Source: Ophioceras dolichostomum | Lineage: Eukaryota; Ascomycota; Sordariomycetes; Magnaporthales; Ophioceraceae | DNA: 18,373 nucleotides | Assembly (NCBI GenBank): GCA_003049485.1 | Contig: PYST01000453.1 | Coordinates: 8,631 to 27,003 of the forward strand | Direction of reading: 5' to 3' | The notes under the pieces: model-generated | What the model saw: only the letters and a program-made list of their open reading frames with translations | Databases searched by the model: none | Told to the model about the DNA's origin: nothing | Position numbers and translations under genes: made by a program | In this document: piece after piece, positions 1 through 9,788 of the stretch | How positions within the stretch are numbered: the stretch's first letter is position 1 | How the letters are laid out: each line of letters starts with the position of its first letter

Positions 1-170
1 CCCTCCGTTGGACAGAAGCTAGAAAGAGAGGGGGCCGGAAGGGGAAAAGGGAAAAGGGAAAGGGGAAAGGGAAGTTACAGAGAAACCGACCGGCGCTCTG
101 GGATGGGATGGGAGCGAGGCGAGGGAGGGAAGAGTGAGTGATGGCAAGCAGGCATGCTTTCCGAGGCAGA

Positions 171-202
171 CAGGCACATTTCCGAGACAAGAAATGTGCC
201 TG
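171..202. repeat. Perfect 12-bp inverted repeat (hairpin)
   Basis: CAGGCACATTTC (171-182) and GAAATGTGCCTG (191-202) are exact reverse complements, separated by the 8-base loop CGAGACAA. A competing pairing exists: AAGCAGGC at 146-153 is also complementary to GCCTGCTT at 198-205, so the area could switch between two stems. TTTCCGAG also occurs twice nearby as a direct repeat. Its function is unknown, and no gene adjoins it within the window. Confidence 0.85.
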
Positions 203-320
203 CTTCTCACGGCAAGGAGAGATGGCAACCTACCTACCTTTACGCAGCATGAGATGTCGTATCCTCTTCTGGTGTCCCTTTTTTCCCCTTGTCGTACAGA
301 GTCCGCCTGATGACAGGCAG

Positions 321-335
321 ATTAGGTACCTTAGG
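321..335. repeat. TTAGGTACCTTAGG element
   Basis: This short element contains the partly palindromic core AGGTACCT, flanked by TTAGG on both sides. The same TTAGGTACCT core recurs at 9573-9582 inside a cluster of related GGTA/TACC motifs. It could be a remnant of a dispersed intergenic repeat or a protein-binding site. Confidence 0.5.
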
Positions 336-625
336 TTTGCTCGGAAAGATAGGACGAGAAAGGAACGAAGACGACAACGACGGCGGCATGCATAAGCGAG
401 CCGTGGTGCCTCTCCATCCCTGTGGCCCCCCTATTTCCTCCCTTCCCCCTTTCTCTTCCGGTGGGCTTGATGATAAGAGAAGGAGGACGGGACTCGCGAA
501 CACCCACCTAACCGAAGACGAGGACGAACGAACGATGAAAGCTCCTAATCATCAACCACATATCTCCCGGGCGTCGAGAGGATGAGGGGCGGCGGCATCA
601 TGTACGACGAAAACGGAAACCCGTG

Positions 626-653
626 GGCAGCGTGGCAGCGTGGCAGCGTGGCA
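626..653. repeat. 8-bp tandem repeat, GGCAGCGT x3.5
   Basis: Three exact copies of GGCAGCGT are followed by a partial copy, GGCA. It lies in non-coding sequence and is probably a minisatellite produced by replication slippage. Confidence 0.9.
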
Positions 654-1025
654 TTCAGTCGTTGGTGGTGATGATGATGACGGGATTCCGCCTGGGCTGT
701 TCTCGCTTCTTCTCCGTTGTCATCGTCGGGCATCGTTCTTTCTCGCTCGCTTCTCCCAAACCCAAACAAGAAAATCGGCGGCGCTGGTGGTGCTGCTGGT
801 GGTGGAGGTGCAGGCACGTTGCTGCAAGGGCGAAGCAACAGGAAAAAAAAGACAGAAACTTGATTCGGCTTGGTTGCATTCGTTCTGTTTCATCTATCCC
901 CGTCCATTGGCCTGTTGTTTATGTTCGTCCGTCGCTATCAAAGGGGGCCATGTCATTCCACGCCATTTCTTGCCTCTCACTCGTCCAAGAGCACGGAACC
1001 GGATTAGCCCGCTTGGGGGTTGAAA

Positions 1026-1060
1026 GGATAGGATAGGATAGGATAGGATAGGATAGGATA
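1026..1060. repeat. (GGATA)7 microsatellite
   Basis: Seven uninterrupted copies of the pentanucleotide GGATA lie in non-coding DNA. A perfect array like this is expected to vary in copy number between strains. The unit differs from the usual fungal telomere repeat TTAGGG, so this is not a telomere remnant. Confidence 0.95.
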
Positions 1061-3850
1061 CTACCTGCAACCACACCGCCGACCTGCTTCACTGGTTCCT
1101 TTTAGTTGCCGCATATATTGGAAGAGGAAAACACCCGGTCCTCCTTTCCCCATCGAGCTGTCTGCAGTGCGCACGCCAGAGAGGGAGTGGATTGTGCTTG
1201 GGGCTCGAGGGAGACCCGATCTACCTGCTCGTCTGCCAGCCTGCCTATAGGAAGGAGCGAGGTTCATGCGTGTTGATATATCGGCGTTCTGGTGGATGAC
1301 GAGCGAGAGGTTTTTCGGAGCGAGGTGTCTTTGGCCCGCTCTCGTGCATGGCTAGTCGTCAGGGGTTTGGCGACTTGCCGTCCGTCTTTGTCTTGCTTGC
1401 TTTAACTCTCTCTCTACCCTATATCTCTTCTCTTTCTCCCCTGCCCCCTGCTCACCATCCTTGGCCGTCTGATGGGTGGAGTCTCAACAGGCTTCGGGAT
1501 GGCCCGCGGCAGCACGGTCTAAAAAAGACGTTGTTACTGGAACTAATCCCTCTCGGCCTGGCGTCCCGGCCGCGTAGCTACCTAGTTCGACAAGGGCATT
1601 GCAGCAGTCTTCGTTAGCCTGACCTGATGCGTGCTGCTCCGCTGGCGGCGGCTCAAAGGCGCCGAGGTCTCGGGTTCCATATCGGGCTGCTTTGGTCCAG
1701 TCTTGTCTGGTCTGGTTTCGTCCTTCTCCGACGAGGGCTACGAAGTGTCATGTATGCACTAGGAGGCCACCACAGCCTGCCTCCAGAGAGGTAGACGTGC
1801 AGATATGGACTGTTGGCAGGTATGAGAGGGTCGAGGAAGGACGTACAGTACAGGCATGACAGGTCGTACCGTGTAGCTGTCTGTGACGGTTCTCATGTAG
1901 GCGCCCGACGAAACGGCATGAAAGTGAACACAGTAATTAGCTGGTATCGGAGGACCAACTGATGGAGCCCCTGAATGCCGACTGTCCTACCAATGGTTGA
2001 CCCAGACTGCACTCGCTCGGATACTACGACCATATGTACTTCAAGCCTCACTGCTCTGCGCTTGCTTAGGCAGTAGATATATCGTTGATGCGACGTTATT
2101 TTCTGCCTGAGGTGCTTTGCTTACGTAGCACGTACCAATTAGGTGCCTGATAGCCTGCCGCGGATTGCTGTCAGTAATTTTTTTATTCCCTGTGTTGGGC
2201 TGCGTTGATGCCCAACTCTCTTCTCTCAATCGTGAGTGGGCAGACAGGGGGGTCAGCTGGTGGTGGTGAGGGGCTGATTTTTCTGCCGTGGGACAGCCCA
2301 GCCAACCGGAGCCGGCGAAGGTGCATCGTCGCTAGCTCGATGCAGCAGTGTGGGCTTGCAGAGCAAATACTTGCTGCTGTGGTGTCTGCACCTGCTCGCC
2401 TCTCCTTCGCCAGCGAGATGCAGGAGACGTTTCCTTTTGGCCACCTGTTCTGAGAAGCAAGTGAGCAGCAGCCACGTCGCAGCCCCTCTTTGGTCCGAGA
2501 AGCACAAGACGCCGCACCTCCCAACACAGCAGTGCGACGGTCGCGCAGATTGTGATTGGCACCAGGCAGCATCACCCATGCAGGGAACATGGAGGGACAA
2601 GACGCATCCCTGGCCGGGCTTGGTGCTATGACTGGAGTGCAGCCTGCCTGCTGTGTGTCTGGATGTCTGCCCATCTCGTAACTCGCGAGGGACTCATTCG
2701 GTACCATTTTCTTCCCAATGAACCATTATGCTAGGAAAGACGAAGAAGAAGAAATATGATGATGATTTTTCAATTCAATACCGGCCGTTTCGAGACTGGT
2801 GGTGCTGCCGACGAGGCTTTCTCGCCCGCCTCTGCCTAGTCCAAGAGACTACCCGATCGGGACACCGACGAATTAAGCAAGAGGACTCAGCCTGAGGCCC
2901 CTTCGGTATAGCAACGGGTCCAGATCCCTCGACTGAATCTAATTGCCTCGCACTCGCGGGATAGAAAGTACAATCTCAAACATAAGTACCAGGGGATGAT
3001 TATTGTGCAGTCGCGAGGGTGTATTGGCGGAGTCACTTGCATCAGCCATTCTCCATCCTGCAGGACATGAGTGGTAGGTGTTGGAGGGAGATACTGGTAG
3101 ATACATGTACCTGATGACCAGAGGGTCAGCTTCGTTGGGCTGCAAGCAAATGAGTGACTCGACCAACCATCTCCGTACACGCAATCCTTCCCGTGCTGAT
3201 CAGCGACGCCGGCGCTGGCTGCTGCAAGAAGCCTAAAAGTCTCGCGTTCGCTGCAACGGCAAACGGTTTGGGGTTGAACCAGCCGGTTTCTTTCGATGCT
3301 CCAGTGCTCTGCCCTCGACTCGTCGCTCCGCCTTGCTTTCGTGAGATAAGAGAGAAAGAAATGAAAAGCGGTTAGGGAAAGAAATAACAAAAAAAAAAGA
3401 TCAATCGCGACGCGATCCATCACCCTCATATCCATCAATCGAAGAGAGAGCCTGAAGGTCACAACGACCTGCGATTGCGCATCTGCGCACACGCGGAAAG
3501 CGCCAATCAACTTGCCACCCCCTCAACTGTTTCTCCCCTGTTTCTCATGACAGGGTTTCGTCAGGCTGCACTGCACAGCGCTCCGCCAGTCGCCAGCAAG
3601 CCGCACAGAGGGAGGGTTCCAACGGTGTGTGCCGCCATTTCTTCCCTTCATCGTCCAGTAAGATTCCAGGGAACCCACCCTAAGGCAGGCAAGGGGACTT
3701 TGTATTTCTTTTATTTTTCCTGGATGGCGGGGGGCCATCCTTGGCGGACCCACAATGTCCAGCCGAGACTGGCAGCCCACCCCAAGCGCTGGTCGCCTCT
3801 TCCGCTTCCTGTCATTCTTTTCTACCTGGGCTGCCCTCTCCCACCTGGTG

Positions 3851-3906
3851 TCCCCCCTCCACTTTCTTTCTCTTTCTCTTTCCCCTCGATTTTTCCATTT
3901 TCGCCC
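3851..3906 (+). promoter_or_regulatory. CT-rich tract, putative transcription start region of the RfeG-like gene
   Basis: A long pyrimidine tract with CTTTCT repeats lies about 250 bases upstream of the start codon at 4158. CT-rich blocks just upstream of the transcription start are common in filamentous-fungal promoters. No ATG occurs between the tract and the ATG at 4158, so a transcript starting here would use 4158 as its first AUG. No clear TATA box was seen. The assignment rests on composition and position only. Confidence 0.45.
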
Positions 3907-4157
3907 GTCAACTGACTGCTCGCGCCCAGCCTCGCCCTTCTTCATCCCCCGTTTTCTTCGAAGCATAAGATCGAGAAGGGAAAGAAGCGTTGTTAGAACC
4001 CTGCAACAAAATTACCTTTGTTGTCGCCCCCCTTGTGACCGACGACGGAAGGAATTGCCCATTTTTGTGTTGATCGAGCCTGTGCCTTTTTGGCCTCACC
4101 CAATCTGTCCGCGTTAAACAGGAACCTCAGTCCGGAGCCATTCTCAAGCCGTTTCCC

Positions 4158-6027
4158 ATGGCGGGCAGGAACACCAGGCCCGATATGGGCGTGCCGGGCG
4201 GCGGAATGGGACCTCCCCGCAACAACACTTACTTCGTTCCTCGCGACGGCATCGACCGTGAGGTGATTCAAGCCGACATTTGTCGATACTTGGGCAACGA
4301 TGCCCTCGTGCGACCGGACCAGATAATGGTGAGGCTCGACTCGAGCAACATTTGGGAAGACCTGAGAGGTGGCTAAACTGGCACCGCGACTGGCATTGTT
4401 GGCGGCTAGGGCCCGGTCCAGATTGATCCTGAGTCTCTGCGGCCTTGTTTGTCCTCAAAGCGCCAACCCCTCTTGCCTGGCCCATTTGCACTTTTCCAAT
4501 TGCCCGACCACCTGCGCTGACACTCTGCATCAACCTCCAAATAGGGCGAGAACGGACGGATGATCGAGGGCTACACGATCACGGCCTACAGGAACCTTAC
4601 GACTGTGCGTATCGCCCGACTGTTAGATGGATTGAGAGGAGCCGTCCAAAGTCCCCCTGCATTACACCTCGCGCTGCGATACTGACGTGTCGTCGTGGCA
4701 GGCGATGATCGATGACCTCAAAGATGACTCTCGCAAATGGGGGGAGCAGAAGCGGAGAACAATGGCTTCCCAGCCGGGCCAAGGAGGTATAAGCTCCTAC
4801 AGAGACTCTTGTGGCGGAAGCGTGAGCCCACGCTCGGCGACGGTGAGAAGATCTAACTCTCCCACAGGTTCACAGATGAGATACTTGACGGACTACTACA
4901 ACCGCAACAACCCCCAGTCCATGTACTCCCCCGGCGGCCATGATTACCGTGAACAACAGCCCCTCGGTACCCCCAATCCCGGCCAAGGATACTACCAACA
5001 GGACCAGGGAGCTGTATATCCAGGATCCGGATACCCCCAGCAAACCCACTACGGTCACCCCAGCGGCGCTGGACCCTACGGCCAACAATACCAAGGCGAC
5101 AACTATCCCAACCCAAATCCCCAGCAGCATTGGATCGGTCCGACGGCACCTTATAACACCAGGCCGCCTGTACAGCAGGCTTACGGTGGCGCTGACACGT
5201 CAATGGGTGGCATGGACCCTGGCTACCCGGCGACGTCGCAGTCCCCTTATCCGGCCCAGTCGCCCTACTACTCACAGCACCCGGCCCAGACGGCCCAGCA
5301 GGCGTCGATGCCTTACGAACCCCAGGCACAGTCCCGCGACGTCTTCCATGGCCGAAGTGGATACCCCGCAACCGCCGGTAGTACCTATCCCGCGGCCACA
5401 GCTGCTCCTTACTCCACGGCCTCAACTGCTTCTTACCCCACGGCCTCAGCTGCTCCGTATTCCACGGCCACCACTGCTTCCTACCCTACGGCCTCGGCTG
5501 CTCCGTATTCCACGACCACTACTGCTTCGTACCCCGCAGCTTCTGCTGCTCCGTATTCCGCGGCCACCACAGCCTCGTACCCTGCGACTTCCGCTGCTCC
5601 CTATGCTAGCACGGCCTCGCCTATGACACAGGATTTCACATCCCCCCAGCAGGCCAGCGCTCCAACAGTCGCTCCCTATGGCACCACCGCCGGATATGGC
5701 GCCTCGGGCATTGACCCATCGACACAGTATGATGATCCCTCTCGCACTGCGACAAACCCCCCAGCCATTTCCTCTTCAACCACCACCAGCGCACAGGCTC
5801 AGATCCCCAGCAGTGGAATCACGGCCGGAACCCCAGGCACCTCTCGCCGGGAACGGGATTCGCGTGGCGATCGGGACCGCGAACGAGAACGGGACCGTGA
5901 CCGAGACCGGGAGAGAGATCGCGACCGAGAGCGTGATCGTGACCGTGAGCGTAACCATCGGGACCGGGAACGGGAACATCGTGACCACACCGGACGCCAC
6001 TACTACACGGACTCCTCTCGGCGGTGA
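4158..6027 (+). CDS. rfeG: RfeG-like putative transcription factor, low-complexity protein with RD/RE tail (518 aa, 3 exons)
   Basis: Exons are 4158-4328, 4545-4604 and 4702-6027, giving 1557 nt and 518 residues. The N-terminal part (about residues 23-100) has YFVPRDGIDREVI, DICRYLGNDALVRP, GYTITAYRNLTT and AMIDDLKDDSRKW across the three exons. I recognise this as the conserved region of fungal proteins annotated as transcription factor RfeG, though that function is poorly tested. Residues about 110-376 are Pro/Gln/Tyr and then Ser/Thr/Ala/Tyr-rich low complexity, including four 16-residue repeats. Residues 459-505 are a mixed-charge Arg-Asp/Arg-Glu tract like those of splicing-linked nuclear proteins. 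No zinc finger, homeodomain or other classical DNA-binding motif was seen. The start is the first ATG after the CT-rich block, in CCCATGG context. The first two junctions are supported because they join the conserved domain in frame. Exon 3 may contain one further in-frame intron (4787-4867). Nuclear location is inferred. Confidence 0.8.
4329..4544 (+). other. Intron 1 of the RfeG-like gene
   Basis: The donor is GTGAGG, the branch site CTGAC at 4517-4521 and the acceptor ATAG. The intron is 216 nt and phase 0. Reading through it gives a stop after 16 codons. Splicing joins ALVRPDQIM to GENGRMIEGYTITAYRN, as expected for the conserved domain. Confidence 0.8.
4605..4701 (+). other. Intron 2 of the RfeG-like gene
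   Basis: The donor is GTGCGT, the branch site CTGAC at 4682-4686 and the acceptor GCAG. The intron is 97 nt and phase 0. Splicing joins AYRNLTT to AMIDDLKDDSRKW, a continuous conserved segment. Confidence 0.85.
4787..4867 (+). other. Possible optional in-frame intron in exon 3 of the RfeG-like gene
   Basis: A GTATAA donor, a CTAAC branch site at 4853-4857 and a CCACAG acceptor delimit 81 nt. This is a multiple of three with no stop. If it is spliced, 27 residues are lost and the frame is unchanged. The donor is weak, and the retained sequence includes SYRDS, which may be a real part of the family sequence. I left it in the CDS. Confidence 0.35.
5407..5598 (+). repeat. 48-bp coding tandem repeat, about 4 units
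   Basis: Four degenerate units of 16 codons (residues about 313-376) follow the pattern PYSTxxTASYPxxSAA, and a partial fifth unit (PYAS) follows. Tyr recurs about every 8 residues. Copies differ mainly by Ala/Thr/Ser exchanges and synonymous changes, so the array is not very recent. It sits within a wider Tyr/Pro-rich low-complexity region. Confidence 0.85.
5845..5985 (+). repeat. Arg-Asp/Arg-Glu coding tract
   Basis: Codons for alternating RE, RD and RERD units span residues 459-505, using CGN/GAN codons with varied third bases. The varied codons argue for selection on the protein rather than pure DNA slippage. Mixed-charge tracts like this occur in nuclear-speckle and spliceosome-associated proteins; the role here is inferred. 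Confidence 0.85.
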
Positions 6028-9000
6028 GGTTGTGAAAGCCTCAGCGCCAGCTTCCTCCCTGCCCCTTCCCTACCTCCCGCCATGAGGGTACGGACCTCGG
6101 CCCTGCCGCGCAGCTCCGCGCTCCACGACATTCACAACCAATGACCCCAAGGTACTGCTTCGGCCTCATCCTTTGTGCACTTGTGAGTGATCAGACACCA
6201 GTCGTCCTGCCTGCTTTTCCGCGAAGCCGCTTTTTGGATCGCCTTGCTCGGAGAACCGCACTGCTCAGATCTGGATGATGGCATTTCCCACCTGGGCTGC
6301 CCTGCCTTGCCACATGTCTCCATCCACTTGGACTGGACCTGGCCGATCTCCTCGACAATTCCTGGACGCTCTCGTGAGAGAAACAACACCATATGCCTGG
6401 ACGCCAACGGGGACCCAACCCGTGGACTGGAATCACACCTTGGACTGCCGGACCCCACTAGACCCATGGATTCGCTCAATCCGGTCACCCGACCTTTTGG
6501 GCCTGCTCGTAGGGCCATCTTTTGCTCTTCCCTGTCCGTTGGGCAGAACCACCTGGACCCCATCTCCCTTTGGCCACACATATTTCCGATTCTCCTCACC
6601 ATCACAACCATGGACTCCACTGATGATTTTGCTACACGATACACTCATCAGCTTTATCGACAACAATTCTGGCCGCCTTGCGCTTTGCTTCCTGCCCTGG
6701 TGGCAAGCGCACTCTTCTCTTGGAACCTTTTACAACCCGCCATGGCAAGCTACTTCTATTTGAGCGCATCTGAGGACCGCATTTCTCCGAGTGCAAACTC
6801 TGGACACCGGCGTACGCGGAATTGGACCGGTTTTTTTTTTCTTCCTGATGTTCCCAGATGTTCATCTCGCCACGATCTCTGTTTACACTGTTCTACTACC
6901 GCTATTACCATGTTATGATCTTGCTTGCGCGTGCCCTTTATTGTTTTCTCAACTCTCGTGCTTTCTGCGTTGTCACTTTTTTTTTTAAGATACCAATGGG
7001 CACAGGATTTCGGCACACCTTGTTTCATGGCATCTTGCGTTTCCATTGTTTCCTTTCCGTACCACTAGGCCATGGCTGGATCTTCTCTCCTTCTCGGGAA
7101 AACAAACGACAGGACCACGCTCGCGCGTGCCTTTACAGACTGCCTTCCTTGCTCTCTACCCTCCGGGTCGAACCTGGGGAGGAGGAGCATCGTGGTGCTG
7201 TGATGGGGCGACGGCAGACTAAGCCCCCCATATGCATCATTCTTCAGACATCTAGGCCACTCTTGCTGTTCGGTTCCCGGCCTCAACAAGCCTCGGAAGA
7301 CAACACCATTGTTGTTGGTCCCCCCCTATCCTTATCCTTTTGCTTCTCATGGATTGCCGGCTTCGCTTTGTTGTCTTCTTTCCCGGAAGCTTGAGGATCT
7401 GGTATGTGCGGTTTCTGGCTTCTTCCTTCCCTCACGTTCTCTGGTTGGCTCCACGGGCTTCTCCCTGAGGTAAGGCCGAGGAATTCGGACAGCAAGGTGA
7501 GTCCCGAACCCCTCCCCGCGCACCTGTATATAACAGCCAACCCCTCTAGCTCGCTCGTTCCCAAAGGACCTTGCTTCTTTTTCTCTCTGCGCATGCCTGC
7601 TCACCTTGCTGCCTCAATTTAATGCCTGGGACTGCTCTCACCGCCGTCAATGGACTCTCCCGTGTCTACTAACTCATAAGAAGCAGCGGACCTGAAGGAT
7701 CCTCGCCTTCCCCGTAATGGCCGTCTACCTTTTTGTACACACATCCCGGATTCATGGACACGCCTGGACCCCAGCCACAACAACCTGGCCACAACCACCG
7801 GATTGCCTAATCATCAACCAAGGATCGCCGTGTCATCATTTGCTCTTTGCAGCCGGACTCTTCCAGGATGCCATGTTGCACACTGCCGCAATCACCTAAA
7901 CGCCATGTTGGACCACCGGATCTTCAACACAACTAGAAACAGGACACCGACTGGCCGGCCTAGGGCTAAGGATCCCTCCCAGGACCCACCAGATCACAGG
8001 ACGGTCTTGGCTCCTGCTCCGTCAGATGGGCTCGGGCAACTGCCCTTGCCTCCACTGACAGCCAGCCAGGCTTATGATATACCAACTACGGACTCGATCT
8101 CTTCTGAGATTTTACTTTCAGTTCGCTCCTCTCATGGTAAGGACCGCCGGCCGCCGCCTGGACTCATTCTCACTCGCGCTTCAGTCTCCTGGCCGTCTCT
8201 TGACTTCTATGAAGTATCTGTGTCGCACTGGCCCCCTCGACTTATGAACAGTCACTGATCGCTCGCTGAGCGATTTGCTTTCTCGGAGCCACTTGAGTAC
8301 TGGCGTGTCATGCCTTGCAACATGGCCAGAATTTTCCACACTCCGGATCGAGGACCTGGACCGTGGTTTCATCAACGGATCTCCTTACTGCTTCCAGGCC
8401 GCCCTAGGAGCCATGCTTGCTACATTTGCCTTCTGCAGCAACTTGCCAACCGAGGACCGGCAAATCCGGACTCGCACTACTTCCTTCCCCTTCGTGTCTC
8501 CCCTCGGCCCTCGAGGACCATGCCCTGTTCATCAGGGACCCAGGATGCTCCAAACCTCCAACCAGGATACGAGGATGCCAACACATCACGTGCCAGCTCT
8601 TCAGGATTTATTGGGAACACGGGACTACGGGACCACAGCACCTCTGGGCCAAGGCAATCCCCATTGCCCAACCACAACTTGTACTGGACCCAGACTGGAA
8701 CAACGTCACGTGATGACTCGCTTCCCTCCTTCTCCAGGCCACACAAACAACCCAGGACCAGGACGCCCCAACCCTCTCCAAGGCCTGGGTCGGTATCTCC
8801 CTTAACCCACATAGGTGTCCGTCGTCAACATCTCCTACTTCTCCTGATCGTTTCCACAGGCCCTCCATGCCGGCCTCAGTTGGTCTTACTCCCGCCTTTC
8901 CCAGCTTCAAGGCTTGATGTGATGCGCCGCCGACGGCTCCTCATATCGTCAAGACGAAGCCGTTCGCTCGACCCTTCTCCCCTTAGCCCACCAGGCCGGG

Positions 9001-9130
9001 CTAGGAAGAGGTCGATGCAGATGGCATGATGTTTTGTCAACTCGTCAACTGTCAGTGTTGTTTCCATCCTTGTTGCCTTCCACTACCCTGCCCTGCCCTA
9101 CCTTGCCCTATCCTATTATACCCACTCACG
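6028..9130 (+). other. GGAC/GGAT-rich region without a recognisable protein gene
   Basis: The 3.1 kb after the stop codon at 6025-6027 carry several medium-length open frames in different phases, for example 6187-6918, 8275-8805 and 8310-9029. None has a recognisable domain or homologue, and they overlap one another. From about 6170 to 8800 the plus strand is full of GGAC and GGAT. By hand I count 37 GGAY in 7621-8800 and 16 in 6201-6850, against 5 and 4 for the reverse complement RTCC. The region may be a long 3' UTR of the RfeG-like gene or an independent noncoding transcript. A degenerate CCCTR run lies near 9088-9113. Confidence 0.5.
8706..8713. promoter_or_regulatory. TCACGTGA E-box palindrome
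   Basis: This is an exact 8-base palindrome with a CACGTG core, the type bound by bHLH factors such as Cbf1 or USF-like proteins. A near copy, TCACGTGC, lies at 8586-8593. Binding has not been shown. Confidence 0.4.
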
Positions 9131-9381
9131 GGGTACACGGCCTAACATCTTTGCTTTTGGGTTGCAGTAGTAGAGTTTATATGGCTTGGATTGGACTCAT
9201 GGCTATGTGTTTTCTCATGGACTGTCTTGTATCTCCCTCGTACTCATTATTAGGAGGATATAGAGCTTGGCTTTTGTCTTGTACGACTGCATGCCATTCA
9301 TGTTAGGACATCATCATTCGGCATTTGTAGCATAAGGAACATGACATCGGGACTTGGTTTCATATCTCAGATCTTGGGAGC

Positions 9382-9788
9382 AAGGTACCTGAACAAGGAA
9401 ATGGCAAGTTCATCATCGCTTCTTGATGGCTTCTCCTTCGAAGCTGCCTCACGCTCTACAGTGCATGTCTCATTCATTCACTCTGCTACGTACCTATGCT
9501 GCACATGCCTCCTTGGGTGGGTTCCGCGTGTCAAAAATGGAGTGATGAACGACCTCTACTCGAGGATGTAATTAGGTACCTCTAGGGACATAGGTAGCCT
9601 AGCATACCAGCTTCCGAAACCAACTAGAACACTTTTGCTTACCATTTATCAGGGCGCGAATCCGATGGCGCAAGTTCACGTGATTCCTGCACCTGCATCG
9701 GTACCTAAGTTAGGTGCGTGTGATGTCCCCCGTAAAGTGCTGGTGTGTCCCACGAAAGGTGATGATGACTAAGTAGGTAGGTAGGTAC
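9382..9788. repeat. Cluster of GGTACCTA/TAGGTA motifs
   Basis: Related motifs occur at 9382-9390 (AAGGTACCT), 9491-9497 (TACCTAT), 9573-9587 (TTAGGTACCTCTAGG), 9590-9596, 9700-9715 (GGTACCTAAGTTAGGT) and 9771-9787, where AGGT-type tetranucleotides are tandem. The last array is a small microsatellite and the rest are interspersed. It may be decayed repeat DNA. Confidence 0.5.
9676..9683. promoter_or_regulatory. TCACGTGA E-box palindrome
   Basis: This is an exact CACGTG-core palindrome in intergenic DNA, identical to those at 8706 and 10585. It is a candidate bHLH site, and its target gene is unclear. Confidence 0.4.

Larger units (their letters stand above)
1..4157. other. Gene-poor upstream region
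   Basis: No convincing protein gene was found here. The open frames on both strands are short, overlap one another, lack recognisable domains and are rich in low-complexity Ser/Arg/Pro/His. The longest are two minus-strand frames at 2183-2707 and 2887-3510, neither of which I recognise. The stretch contains a perfect hairpin (171-202), an 8-bp tandem repeat (626-653), a GGATA microsatellite (1026-1060) and a TTAGGTACCT element (322-331). The last 300 bases look like the promoter and leader of the gene starting at 4158. The left part may include flanking sequence of a gene outside the window, which I cannot see. Confidence 0.6.

Noticed and set aside
547..561. 15-bp CCTAATCATCAACCA shared with 7806-7820
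   Set aside because: A single shared 15-mer in 18 kb is not far from chance, and similarity does not extend into the flanks.
2183..2707. 174-residue minus-strand open frame
   Set aside because: It has no recognisable domain, Ser/Ala/Arg-rich composition as expected from chance GC-rich DNA, and overlapping frames on both strands of similar quality.
2887..3510. 207-residue minus-strand open frame with a hydrophobic stretch
   Set aside because: The hydrophobic segment comes from a purine-rich tract on the plus strand. There is no family resemblance or supporting gene structure.
6187..6918. 243-residue plus-strand open frame
   Set aside because: It has no recognisable domain, is rich in His/Pro/Ser/Trp of chance type, and overlaps other open frames. 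Stop depletion here follows from base composition.
7160..7185. TTCGA-type box resembling a tRNA T-loop on the minus strand
   Set aside because: The flanking five-base arms do not pair, and no matching A box or cloverleaf could be drawn.
8310..9029. 239-residue plus-strand open frame, overlapping 8275-8805 in another phase
   Set aside because: Two competing frames of similar length and no known motif. The GGAY words fall in all phases, which does not suit a single coding frame.
9088..9120. CCCTR-like run resembling telomere repeats
   Set aside because: The units are irregular (CCCTG, CCCTA, CCTTG) and do not match CCCTAA. Genes continue to the right, so this is not a chromosome end.
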